Assembly (NCBI RefSeq): GCF_902459585.1
Contig: NZ_CABPSC010000003.1
Span: 327,263 to 391,262, forward strand
Source of the DNA: Pandoraea nosoerga
GTDB taxonomy: Bacteria; Pseudomonadota; Gammaproteobacteria; Burkholderiales; Burkholderiaceae
Direction of reading: 5' to 3'
Length of the DNA: 64,000 nt
The notes under the pieces are model-generated. The model saw only the letters and a program-made list of their open reading frames with translations. It searched no databases and had not been told where the DNA came from. Positions within the stretch are counted from its first letter, which is position 1. The number at the start of each line of letters is the position of its first letter. The position numbers and the translations under genes were made by a program. Shown piece by piece: positions 1-10,114 of the stretch.

Positions 1-402
1 GCCGAGGAAGGCCAGGAACTCAATCGCGGCTATCGCGGCAAGGATTACGCCACGAACGTACTCACGTTCGCATACGCGCAGCACGAGAGCGATCCGGTGA
101 GCGGCGACATCGTGCTGTGCTGCCCGGTCGTCGAGCGCGAGGCGAACGAACAAGGCATCGCGCTCGAAGCGCACTACGCGCATCTGATCGTACACGGCGT
201 GCTCCACGCGCAAGGCTACGACCACGAGGACGACGACGAGGCGCAGGAGATGGAGGGGCTCGAGACGGAGATTCTCGCCGGGCTCGGCTATGCCGATCCC
301 TACGCGTCGGAGAAGCCCGCAGCGGCCGCGCCCGCAGGCGCCGTTCCCGCGAAAACCGCCAAACCGGCAGCAAAGGCGCCCGCCCGCGCGCGCCGGGCCT
401 GA
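1..402 (+). CDS. ybeY: Endoribonuclease YbeY, 3' part (5' end outside window)
   Basis: This is the C-terminal part of the single-strand endoribonuclease YbeY, which acts in 16S rRNA 3'-end maturation and ribosome quality control. The reading frame is open from base 1, so the start lies upstream of the window. The zinc-binding signature [11 protein letters not shown] (H-x3-H-x5-H) is intact and is followed by an acidic DDDEAQEME stretch typical of the family. After the usual family end the protein continues with about 27 residues rich in Ala, Pro and Lys (from roughly [11 protein letters not shown] to the stop), which looks disordered and basic. A phoH-like gene (ybeZ) would be expected just upstream. 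The downstream corC and lnt match the E. coli ybeZ-ybeY-corC-lnt order, with one extra gene inserted. Confidence 0.93.
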   Translation, partial: AEEGQELNRGYRGKDYATNVLTFAYAQHESDPVSGDIVLCCPVVEREANEQGIALEAHYAHLIVHGVLHAQGYDHEDDDEAQEMEGLETEILAGLGYADPYASEKPAAAAPAGAVPAKTAKPAAKAPARARRA

Positions 403-422
403 CCCGACACCGCCAGAACCGC

Positions 423-1121
423 ATGGACCGCAATCCCGAGCGCCCGACCGCCCCCGAGCCCGCACCGGCCAGCGCATCGTGGGGGCCGGGGTGTACGCAA
501 TATCCGCCGGACATCGGCCTGGGCCGCCATCTGAGCCCCGAAGAACTCGCCTCGTCGCTCGACGCCGCCCTCACCGGCTGGGACGGCCGGCAGGATCTGT
601 GGATCTTCGCGTATGGCTCGCTCATCTGGAATCCCGGTCTGCCCATCGAGGAAAGCCTGCACGGCCGCGTGTACGGCTATCATCGCGGCCTGTACCTGTG
701 GTCGCGCGTCAACCGGGGCACACCGGAGCGCCCGGGACTGGTGCTCGCGCTCGACCGCGGCGGCTCGTGCGCCGGCGTAGCGATGCGGCTCGCGGCGGCC
801 GGGGCCCGCGAGCGGCTCGAGACGCTCTGGTATCGCGAGATGGCCATGGGTTCGTACCGTCCCGCGTGGCTCAATTGCGCGCTCGCCGACGGCCGCACCG
901 TGTCGGCGCTGGCTTTCGTGATGCGCCGCGACGTGCAGAGTTACGCGGGCCGGCTGCCCGACGACATCATCCGCCAGGTGTTCGAGCAGGCGCAGGGACG
1001 CTACGGCACCACCCACGACTACGTGGCGCGCACGGTCAAGGCGCTGCGCGAGGCCGGCATGCCCGATCCGGCGCTCGAAGCCGTGCTGCACCGCTGCGGT
1101 GCGCGCCGCAATACGCCGTAA
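423..1121 (+). CDS. ChaC-type glutathione-specific gamma-glutamylcyclotransferase
   Basis: A predicted 232-residue cytosolic enzyme that would cleave glutathione to 5-oxoproline and Cys-Gly. The cyclotransferase signature FAYGSLIWNPG begins at residue 62 and supplies the phosphate-like loop. The Glu in the segment WYREMAMGSYRP is in the position of the family's catalytic glutamate. The ATG at 423 was chosen because it directly precedes a plausible N-terminal tail (MDRNPERP). The frame stays open further upstream, but there it would overlap ybeY. The first 40 or so residues are Pro/Ala-rich. The gene starts 20 bases after ybeY and probably shares its transcript. It separates ybeY from corC, which are adjacent in E. 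coli. Family assignment is firm; substrate is inferred from the family. Confidence 0.88.
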   Translation: MDRNPERPTAPEPAPASASWGPGCTQYPPDIGLGRHLSPEELASSLDAALTGWDGRQDLWIFAYGSLIWNPGLPIEESLHGRVYGYHRGLYLWSRVNRGTPERPGLVLALDRGGSCAGVAMRLAAAGARERLETLWYREMAMGSYRPAWLNCALADGRTVSALAFVMRRDVQSYAGRLPDDIIRQVFEQAQGRYGTTHDYVARTVKALREAGMPDPALEAVLHRCGARRNTP

Positions 1122-1249
1122 TTCCGTGCGCCGCGCGGCCGGGCCGCCGCCCCGGCAATGCGACCGGCTGTCGCAGCACCGCCGCGCATTTGTTGTATCC
1201 TTGAGCTTCCTGTAACAGCTCGGCGTCCGCCCAACTTGGACGCGCCGTC

Positions 1250-2125
1250 ATGAACGACCCTTATCCCAGTCGACCCGGTCCAAAGAAAACCGACAAACCT
1301 CGCTCTCTGCTCGAACGCCTCACCGATCTGATTTCCCCGGAGCCGGAGTCGCGTGCAGAGTTGCTCGAAATTCTGCAAGACGCTCACGCCCGCAACCTGA
1401 TGGACGCCGATTCCCTGGCGATGATCGAGGGCGTATTCCAGGTGGCCGATCTGTGCGCGCGCGACATCATGGTGCCGCGCGCGCAGATGGACGCCGTCAA
1501 CATCGAACAGACGCCCGAAGAGTTCATGCCGTTCGTGCTGGAGCAAGCGCACTCGCGCTATCCGGTCTACGAAGGCAACCGCGACAACATCATCGGCATC
1601 CTGCTCGCGAAGGACCTGCTGCGTTACTACGCCAATCACGATTTCGACGTGCGCGACATGCTGCGCCCGGCCGTGTTCATTCCGGAGTCGAAGCGCCTGA
1701 ACGTGCTGCTGCACGACTTTCGCGTCAACCGCAATCACATCGCCATCGTCGTGGATGAATATGGCGGCGTGGCCGGCCTCATCACCATCGAGGACGTGCT
1801 CGAACAGATCGTCGGCGACATCGAGGACGAGTACGACTTCGACGAGGAAGAAGACAACATCATCGCCGCACCGGACGGCACGTATCGCATCCGCGCGCTC
1901 ACCGAGATCGAGCAGTTCAACGAGGCGTTCGGCACCCAGTTCGTCGACCCCGAGAACGACACGATCGGCGGTATGATCACGCACCAGTTCGGTCGTGTGC
2001 CCCGTCGCGGCGAACGTTTGCGCATCGGCAATCTCGTGTTCGAGGTGCTGCGCGCCGACGGCCGCCAGATCCACATGCTGCTGCTGCGGCGCGTGGAGCC
2101 GGCGCCGGCCGTTCAGCCCGAGTAA
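1250..2125 (+). CDS. corC: CorC/HlyC-family CBS-domain protein (magnesium/cobalt efflux accessory)
   Basis: A 291-residue soluble CBS-pair protein of the CorC (YbeX) type. It lacks the membrane DUF21 domain of larger relatives. Two CBS motifs fill about residues 65-190, with hallmark stretches VADLCARDIMVPRAQMDAV and AIVVDEYGGVAGLITIEDV. The acidic linker EDEYDFDEEEDN then leads to a C-terminal CorC_HlyC domain (about 205-285) ending in RRGERLRIGNLVFEVLRADG. In enterobacteria CorC is linked to magnesium/cobalt efflux with CorA; it has also been tied to ribosome function, so the exact role is unsettled. The gene lies 14 bases before lnt, as in E. coli, and likely forms one operon with ybeY, the chaC-like gene and lnt. 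A separate corA is present at 51240-52202. Confidence 0.92.
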   Translation: MNDPYPSRPGPKKTDKPRSLLERLTDLISPEPESRAELLEILQDAHARNLMDADSLAMIEGVFQVADLCARDIMVPRAQMDAVNIEQTPEEFMPFVLEQAHSRYPVYEGNRDNIIGILLAKDLLRYYANHDFDVRDMLRPAVFIPESKRLNVLLHDFRVNRNHIAIVVDEYGGVAGLITIEDVLEQIVGDIEDEYDFDEEEDNIIAAPDGTYRIRALTEIEQFNEAFGTQFVDPENDTIGGMITHQFGRVPRRGERLRIGNLVFEVLRADGRQIHMLLLRRVEPAPAVQPE

Positions 2126-2139
2126 TCCTCCATCGATCC

Positions 2140-3696
2140 ATGCAGGAAATGACCGTCCACGCGCCCGAGCGGCGCTCGTGGCCGGCCTGGCGTGCGCGTG
2201 CGCTCGCCGGTCTGGCCGGTATCGCCCAAACGCTCGCCTTCGCGCCACGCGACGCGTGGTGGCTGCAACTGCTCGCCGCCGCCGCGCTGTTCGCGCTCGT
2301 CGAGCGCACCGCCTCGCGTCGTGACGCATTGTGGCTCGGGGGCGGCTTCGGCGTGGCGTCGTTCGTCTCGGGCATCTGGTGGCTCTACATCAGCATGCAC
2401 ACGTATGGCGGCATGCCCGGCGCGATGGCCGGCGCGGCAGTCGTCCTGTTCTCGGTCTATCTCGCGATCTACCCGGCGCTCGCGGCGTTCTTCACCCGCT
2501 GGGTGGGGGCGACCGGCCCCTGGCGCGCGCTCGCCTTCGCCGGCGCCTGGACGCTTGCCGAATGGCTGCGCGGCACTGTCTTCACCGGCTTCCCGTGGCT
2601 CTCGCCCGGCTACGCCCACGTCGACGGCCCGCTTGCCGGCTTCGCGCCGCTCGTGGGCGTCTACGGCATCGGTGGGCTCGCCGCGCTCGCGGCGGCATGG
2701 CTCGCGCGCGGCGTGCTGCCCGCGCACGCCGGCGCGCGCCCGGCCCGGCGCCTCGCGGCCGTGCTCGGCGTGCTGATATTGCTGGGCGCCGGCGCGGGAC
2801 TGGCGCGGCACGCGTGGACGAGCCCGTCGGGCACGCCGCTCACCGTGCGTCTGCTGCAAGGCAACGTGGCGCAGGACATGAAATTCGAGCGCGCCGGCAT
2901 CGAGCACGCCATGGCGATGTATCGCGACATGATCGTCGCGGCGCCGGCCGATCTGATCATCACGCCGGAGACGGCCTTCCCCGTGCTGCTGCAGGGCATC
3001 CCGCCCGAAGTGGCCGGCCCCGTGCGCGAGTTTGCCGATCGCACCGGCTCTCACGTGGTGCTGGGCGCCGTGGGCGCCACGCTCACCGAGCGGGGACCGA
3101 CCGACCTGACCAACAGCCTGTTCGGCGTGACGCCGCGCGACCAGACGCTCTATCGTTACGACAAGCATCACCTCGTGCCCTTCGGCGAGTTCATCCCCTG
3201 GGGCTTTCGCTGGTTCGTCGAAATGATGCACATCCCGCTGGGCGACTTTCGGCGCGGCACCGCCACGCCGTCCGGCTTCCCTGTGCGGGGGCAGCGCGTG
3301 GCGCTCGACATCTGCTACGAGGACTTGTTCGGCGAAGAGATCGCACGCTCGCTGCGCGAGGTTGCCGAGCCCGCCACCGTACTGGCCAACGCGACCAACC
3401 TGGCCTGGTTTGGCGATACCATCGCGCTCGACCAGCATTTGCAGATCGCGCGCATGCGCACGCTCGAGACGGGTCGCCCGATGCTGCGCGCGACCAATAC
3501 GGGCGCGAGCGCCATCATCGACGCCCACGGGCGCGTACAGGGCCGTCTGCCGACGATGACCACCGGCGCGCTCACCGGCAGCGTGCAGCCGTACAGCGGC
3601 CTCACTCCCTACGTGCGTTTCGGCAATGGACCCGCGCTGGGCCTTGCCATCGTCGCCCTGGGCCTGGGTCTGGCGATGACGCGCCGCAAGCGCTGA
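2140..3696 (+). CDS. lnt: Apolipoprotein N-acyltransferase
   Basis: An inner-membrane enzyme of 518 residues that adds the third acyl chain to the N-terminal cysteine of lipoproteins, preparing them for Lol sorting. The first 200 or so residues form several hydrophobic segments. A nitrilase-fold periplasmic domain follows, then a last membrane helix near residues 490-510. The Glu-Lys-Cys catalytic triad is visible: E277 in ITPETAFP, K342 in RYDKHHLVPFGEF and C392 in LDICYEDLFGEE, at spacings close to those of E. coli Lnt. It sits just after corC. Its substrates would include the lipoproteins encoded in this window (LptE, BamE). Confidence 0.97.
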   Translation: MQEMTVHAPERRSWPAWRARALAGLAGIAQTLAFAPRDAWWLQLLAAAALFALVERTASRRDALWLGGGFGVASFVSGIWWLYISMHTYGGMPGAMAGAAVVLFSVYLAIYPALAAFFTRWVGATGPWRALAFAGAWTLAEWLRGTVFTGFPWLSPGYAHVDGPLAGFAPLVGVYGIGGLAALAAAWLARGVLPAHAGARPARRLAAVLGVLILLGAGAGLARHAWTSPSGTPLTVRLLQGNVAQDMKFERAGIEHAMAMYRDMIVAAPADLIITPETAFPVLLQGIPPEVAGPVREFADRTGSHVVLGAVGATLTERGPTDLTNSLFGVTPRDQTLYRYDKHHLVPFGEFIPWGFRWFVEMMHIPLGDFRRGTATPSGFPVRGQRVALDICYEDLFGEEIARSLREVAEPATVLANATNLAWFGDTIALDQHLQIARMRTLETGRPMLRATNTGASAIIDAHGRVQGRLPTMTTGALTGSVQPYSGLTPYVRFGNGPALGLAIVALGLGLAMTRRKR

Positions 3697-3872
3697 CGCG
3701 ATGCCGGCGGACGTGAAAATCCCCCTGTTGCCGCTCGCACTGGGCGGCAACCCCCCATTCGGGTCGAATTCCCGCTAAAATTCAACGTTTTAGTCCGCTG
3801 GCCGCGCTCGCGGCCGGGCCAGCAGACTGCGCAAAATCCGCATTTTTCCCTGTTCGTCCGCGCGAATTCATC

Positions 3873-4807
<935 letters not shown>

Positions 4808-4811
<4 letters not shown>

Positions 4812-6988
4812 TGAGCACCGCACAACGCACCCTGCTGGTCGAACTGCTGACCGAAGAATTGCCGCCGAAGGCGCTGGCGCGTCTGGGTGACGCGTTTGCC
4901 GACGGCATCGCCAACGGCCTGCGCGCGCGCGGGCTCGTCACGGGCGAGAGCGTCGTGACGCCCTACGCCACGCCGCGCCGCCTCGCCGTCTCGATCTCGA
5001 ACGTGCTCGAGCGCGCGCCCGACGCCACCATCCGCGCGAAGGTGCTGCCCGTGTCCGTGGCGCTGGACGCCAACGGCAACCCCACGCCGCCGCTGGCCAA
5101 GAAACTCGCCGCCATGGGTTTCGCGGACCTGCCGCTCGCGAGCCTGGAGCGCGCGATGGACGGCAAGGCCGAAGCGTTCTTCCACACCTACACCGCCGCG
5201 GGCGCCCGGTTGGCCGACGCACTGCAGGCCGCGCTCGATGAAACGCTCGGCAAGCTGCCGATCCCGAAGGTGATGAGCTATCAGCGCCCGGACGGCGAGA
5301 CGGTGCAGTTCGTGCGTCCGGTGCACGGCCTCATCGCCCTGCACGGCGAGACGATCGTGCCGGCCACGGCCATCGGCCTTACGTCGAGTAACAAGACGCA
5401 AGGTCACCGCTTCCTCTCCAGGGGTGAAGTCGTCGTCGCCAATGCCGATGCCTACGCGGCGACGCTGGAGAGCGAGGGCAAGGTGCTCGCCAGCTTCACG
5501 GGCCGCCGCGACGCCATCCGCGAGCAATTGCTCGCGACGGCCGGCAGCGACCACGTGGTCATGCCGGACGCGCTGCTCGACGAAGTCACCGCGCTCGTCG
5601 AATGGCCCGCGATCTACGCCTGCCACTTCGAGAAGGAATTCCTCGCCGTGCCGCAGGAATGTCTGATTCTCACGATGCAGACGAACCAGAAGTATTTCGC
5701 CCTGACGGACAAGCCGCTCGCCGAGGGCGGCCGTCTGACGAATCGCTTCCTGATCGTCTCGAACATCGCCACCGCGCATCCCGAGCAGATCATCACGGGC
5801 AACGAGCGCGTGGTGCGCCCGCGTCTGGCCGATGCGAAGTTCTTCTTCGAGCAGGACAAGAAGAAGACGCTTGCCGAGCGCGTGCCGCAGTTGGCCAACG
5901 TCGTGTATCACAACAAACTGGGCTCGCAGCTGGCGCGCACCGAGCGCCTCGTCAAGCTCGCCGGTGCGATCGCGCAGATGCTCGGGGGCAATCTCACACT
6001 CGCCGAACTCGGCGACGAGACAGCGCAGGCGGACGATCGCGACCGCCCGCTGACCGAGCTCGCCCAACGCGGCGCGCTGCTCGCGAAAGCCGATCTGTTG
6101 ACCGACATGGTCGGCGAGTTCCCCGAACTGCAAGGCACGATGGGCACGTACTACGCCCGTCACGACAACGAGCCGTCCGCCGTCGCACTCGCCTGCTCGG
6201 CGCACTATCAACCGCGCTTTGCGGGCGACGCGCTGCCCGCCGGCTATACCGGCACGGTCGTGGCGCTGGCCGACAAGCTCGAGACGCTGGTGGGCATCTG
6301 GGGCATCGGCCTGCAACCGACCGGCGAGAAGGATCCGTTCGCGCTGCGCCGCCATGCGCTCGGCGTCGTGCGCATGCTCGTGGAAAAGCGCCTGCCGCTC
6401 ATGCTCCGGGACCTGCTGAAAGCGGCCTACGCGCAGTTCGCTTCCGGTGTGGCCGAGTCGGGCTATCTGGCAGACGTGGAAGCCTTCGTGCTCGATCGCC
6501 TGCGCGGCTATCTGCGCGAGCGCGGCTACGCGGCGAACGACATCGAGGCCGTGCTTGCGCACCCGCATGCGATGGACGCGAGCCTGGGCGACCTGCTCGA
6601 CCGGCTGGAGGCCGTGCGCGCGTTCTCGGCGCTGCCTCAGGCCGAAGCCCTCGCGGCGGCCAACAAGCGCATCGGCAACATCCTCAAGAAGACGGCGCAT
6701 CCGGCCGAGGGCAAGGTACACGAATCGGCGCTCGTGGAGCCGGCCGAAATCGCGCTCCATGCCGCGCTGCAGAAAGTCACGCCCGAGCTCACGCGCCACT
6801 CGCAGGCGCACGAGTACACCCAGGCCCTGTCGGCGCTGGCCCAGTTGCGCGACGCCGTCGATGCGTTCTTCAACGACGTGATGGTGATGGCCGAGGACGA
6901 GACGCTTCGCAACAACCGCCTCGCGCTGCTGTGGCAACTGCACGTGCAGATGAACCAGGTGGCCGACCTGTCGAAGCTCGCCGCATAA
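4808..6988 (+). CDS. glyS: Glycyl-tRNA synthetase beta subunit
   Basis: The 726-residue tRNA-recognition subunit partnering GlyQ. The family N-terminus [19 protein letters not shown] is evident, the middle part ([20 protein letters not shown]) is highly conserved, and the C-terminal third carries the helical DALR-type anticodon-binding region. The start is either the ATG at 4808, which gives the classic ATGA overlap with the glyQ stop, or the next in-frame ATG at 4811. I chose 4808 for the coupling, and the choice changes only one residue. Codon use and composition match the surrounding core genes. The adjacent gmhB starts 34 bases later. Confidence 0.96.
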
Positions 6989-7022
6989 TCTCTTCGCATC
7001 ACTTCGCCTCCGACGCTCGCAC

Positions 7023-7616
7023 ATGGATTCGCGCAAAGACCGCACCCTCGGCCCCGCCGCTCGCAAACTGGTAATTCTCGACCGGGACGGCGTGATCAAC
7101 GCCGACTCCGACCAGTTCATCAAGTCGACCGACGAATGGGTGCCGCTGCCCGGCAGCCTCGAGGCCATCGGCCGGCTGAACCAGGCCGGCTACCGGGTGG
7201 TGGTCGCGACGAACCAGTCGGGCGTTGGCCGCGGGCTGTTCGACATGGCGACGCTGGGCGCGATGCACGCGAAGATGTCGAAGCTGATCGCCGCCGCCGG
7301 CGGGCGCATCGACGCGGTATTCTTCTGTCCGCACACGTCGGCCGACGCCTGCGATTGCCGCAAGCCTAAGCCGGGGCTGTTCCAGGAAATCGCGCGACGC
7401 TACGAGATCGACCTGACCGGCGTGCCGGCCGTGGGCGATTCGCTGCGCGATCTGCAGGCCGCTGCCGCCGTGGGCGCGCAGCCCCACCTCGTGCTCACCG
7501 GCAAGGGCCGAAAGACGCTGGCGGCCGGCGATCTGCCCGAGGGCACGCGCGTTCACGACAACCTGGCGGCGTTCGTGACCGACTTGCTCGCCCAGGCAGA
7601 GACCAAAGGCGCATGA
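7023..7616 (+). CDS. gmhB: D-glycero-beta-D-manno-heptose-1,7-bisphosphate 7-phosphatase
   Basis: A 197-residue cytosolic HAD-superfamily phosphatase in the ADP-heptose pathway feeding LPS inner-core synthesis. HAD motif I is LVILDRDGVIN with the nucleophile D20 and general acid D22. Motif II is VVVATNQSGVGRG. The cysteine cluster CPHTSADACDCRKPKPG is the zinc-binding loop that marks GmhB among histidinol-phosphatase-like HADs. VPAVGDSLRDLQAA is motif IV. It lies between glyS and plsC on the same strand with short gaps, an arrangement I recognise from other Burkholderiaceae. It joins other LPS genes in this window (lptD, lptE, lpxO-like). Confidence 0.95.
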   Translation: MDSRKDRTLGPAARKLVILDRDGVINADSDQFIKSTDEWVPLPGSLEAIGRLNQAGYRVVVATNQSGVGRGLFDMATLGAMHAKMSKLIAAAGGRIDAVFFCPHTSADACDCRKPKPGLFQEIARRYEIDLTGVPAVGDSLRDLQAAAAVGAQPHLVLTGKGRKTLAAGDLPEGTRVHDNLAAFVTDLLAQAETKGA

Positions 7617-7699
7617 ACGGCGGCCGCCGCATCACGCAAGACGGCCATCGAATGGCATAGGACAATCGCTCAGGCGACTCATACCGACACACCCCACCG

Positions 7700-8485
7700 A
7701 TGCTGCGACTCCGCTCGATTCTGTTCTTCATCTTCCTGATCGTCTGGACGGTCCCCTATGCGATCGCGTGCATCGTCTCGTTCCCGTTCCTGTCGCGCGT
7801 GCAACGCTACTGGTTCGCGGTGGGCTGGTGCCGGGTGGTGCTGCGCGTGGCCGAGGCGCTGTGCGGCATCCGCTACCGCGTGATCGGCCGCGAGAACCTG
7901 CCGGACACGCCGGCGATCATCCTGTCGAAGCACCAGTCGGCGTGGGAGACTATCGCGTTGCCCGCGCTCATGTCGCGCCCGCTGTGCTACGTCTTCAAGC
8001 GCGAACTGCTCTATGTGCCGTTCTTCGGCTGGGCGCTGGGCCTGCTGAGCATGATCCACATCGATCGCAGCAAGGGCACGGATGCGTTCCAATCCGTCGT
8101 CCAGCAAGGCCGGCTGCGGCTCGCCGAGGGCGCATGGATCATCATGTTCCCCGAAGGCACGCGCACGAAGACCGGTTCGCGCAACAAGTACAAATCCGGC
8201 GGCGCGCGTCTGGCCGCGACCACCGGCACGCCCGTCGTGCCCGTGGCGCATAATGCAGGACGCGTCTGGCCGCGCAATTCGTTCATGAAATACCCGGGGG
8301 AAGTGATCGTGTCGATCGGCCCGGTGATCCAGACCGAAGGCCGCACGGCCGAAGCCGTCAACGCCGAGGTGGCCGAATGGATCGAGCGCGAAATGGTGCG
8401 CATCGACCCGGCGGCCTATACGTCGAAACCGAGGACGCACGCCGCCGATGCGACCGACACCTCCGACGCGACACCACGAACCTGA
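7700..8485 (+). CDS. 1-acyl-sn-glycerol-3-phosphate acyltransferase (PlsC family)
   Basis: A 261-residue membrane-associated acyltransferase that would convert lysophosphatidic acid to phosphatidic acid. An N-terminal hydrophobic helix (about residues 5-30) anchors it. Motif I reads KHQSAWET, so H78 is followed four residues later by E83 instead of the commoner Asp (HX4E in place of HX4D). The second signature FPEGTRTK is present, as is the downstream GGARLAATTGTPVVPVAHN region. It is probably cotranscribed with gmhB and the YgjP-like gene 21 bases downstream. It could be one of several PlsC paralogues, so the symbol is left blank. Confidence 0.9.
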   Translation: MLRLRSILFFIFLIVWTVPYAIACIVSFPFLSRVQRYWFAVGWCRVVLRVAEALCGIRYRVIGRENLPDTPAIILSKHQSAWETIALPALMSRPLCYVFKRELLYVPFFGWALGLLSMIHIDRSKGTDAFQSVVQQGRLRLAEGAWIIMFPEGTRTKTGSRNKYKSGGARLAATTGTPVVPVAHNAGRVWPRNSFMKYPGEVIVSIGPVIQTEGRTAEAVNAEVAEWIEREMVRIDPAAYTSKPRTHAADATDTSDATPRT

Positions 8486-8506
8486 TCCGCATTCCGAGAC
8501 CGTCTC

Positions 8507-9499
<993 letters not shown>

Positions 9500-9589
9500 G
9501 CGTGCACTGCCGCCCTCGAGCCCGCGCAAGCCTCACCGCGTAGATTGTTTCAACGCCACGTGAACTGGGCTCATTCCCACGGGCGCGGG

Positions 9590-9595
9590 TACAAT
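9590..9595 (+). promoter_or_regulatory. Possible -10 element for gloA
   Basis: TACAAT (5 of 6 to the sigma70 -10 consensus) lies 34 bases before the gloA start. I see no convincing -35 at the right spacing, so this is a weak call. Confidence 0.3.
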
Positions 9596-9629
9596 CGAGG
9601 CTTCGTTGTCCCCACACCGTGAAAACATC

Positions 9630-10031
9630 ATGCGAATGCTCCACACCATGCTGCGCGTTGGCGACCTGCAGCGCTCGATCGACTTCTATACGCGCGTGCT
9701 CGGCATGCAACTGCTGCGCCAGAGCGAGAACGCCGAATACAAATACACGCTGGCTTTCGTCGGTTACGGCCCCGAATCGGAGAATACCGTGCTCGAGTTG
9801 ACCTACAACTGGGGCGTGGACAAGTACGAGATCGGCACCGCCTTCGGTCATCTGGCCGTGGAAGTCGACGACGCGTACAAGGCATGCGACGCCATCCGCG
9901 CCGCGGGCGGCAAGGTCACGCGCGAAGCCGGTCCGGTCAAGGGCGGCACCACGGTCATCGCCTTCGTCGAAGATCCGGACGGCTACAAGATCGAGCTGAT
10001 CCAGAAGCACTCGACGAAGGGTGGCCTGTAA
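9630..10031 (+). CDS. gloA: Lactoylglutathione lyase (glyoxalase I)
   Basis: A 133-residue VOC-fold enzyme that isomerises the methylglyoxal-glutathione hemithioacetal to S-lactoylglutathione. All four metal ligands of the E. coli-type, nickel-dependent class fall at identical residue numbers: H5, E56, H74 and E122. The ATG at 9630 was preferred over an upstream TTG because it puts the first ligand at residue 5 and gives the family length. A hairpin with a short T run follows the stop. The glutathione-linked chemistry complements the ChaC-type glutathione-degrading enzyme at the start of the window. Confidence 0.96.
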   Translation: MRMLHTMLRVGDLQRSIDFYTRVLGMQLLRQSENAEYKYTLAFVGYGPESENTVLELTYNWGVDKYEIGTAFGHLAVEVDDAYKACDAIRAAGGKVTREAGPVKGGTTVIAFVEDPDGYKIELIQKHSTKGGL

Positions 10032-10056
10032 GTCGACATCGACTGCGCTACGTCCG

Positions 10057-10081
10057 CGAGCCGCCCTTGGGTGGCTCGTTT
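10057..10081 (+). terminator. Intrinsic terminator after gloA
   Basis: A 9-bp stem (10057-10065 with 10070-10078, one G-U pair) around a CTTG loop is followed by TTT. It sits between the convergent gloA and sulfatase genes. Confidence 0.55.
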
Positions 10082-10114
10082 GCATTGGGACGGCAGGTTT
10101 TGCCGACGCCCCAA

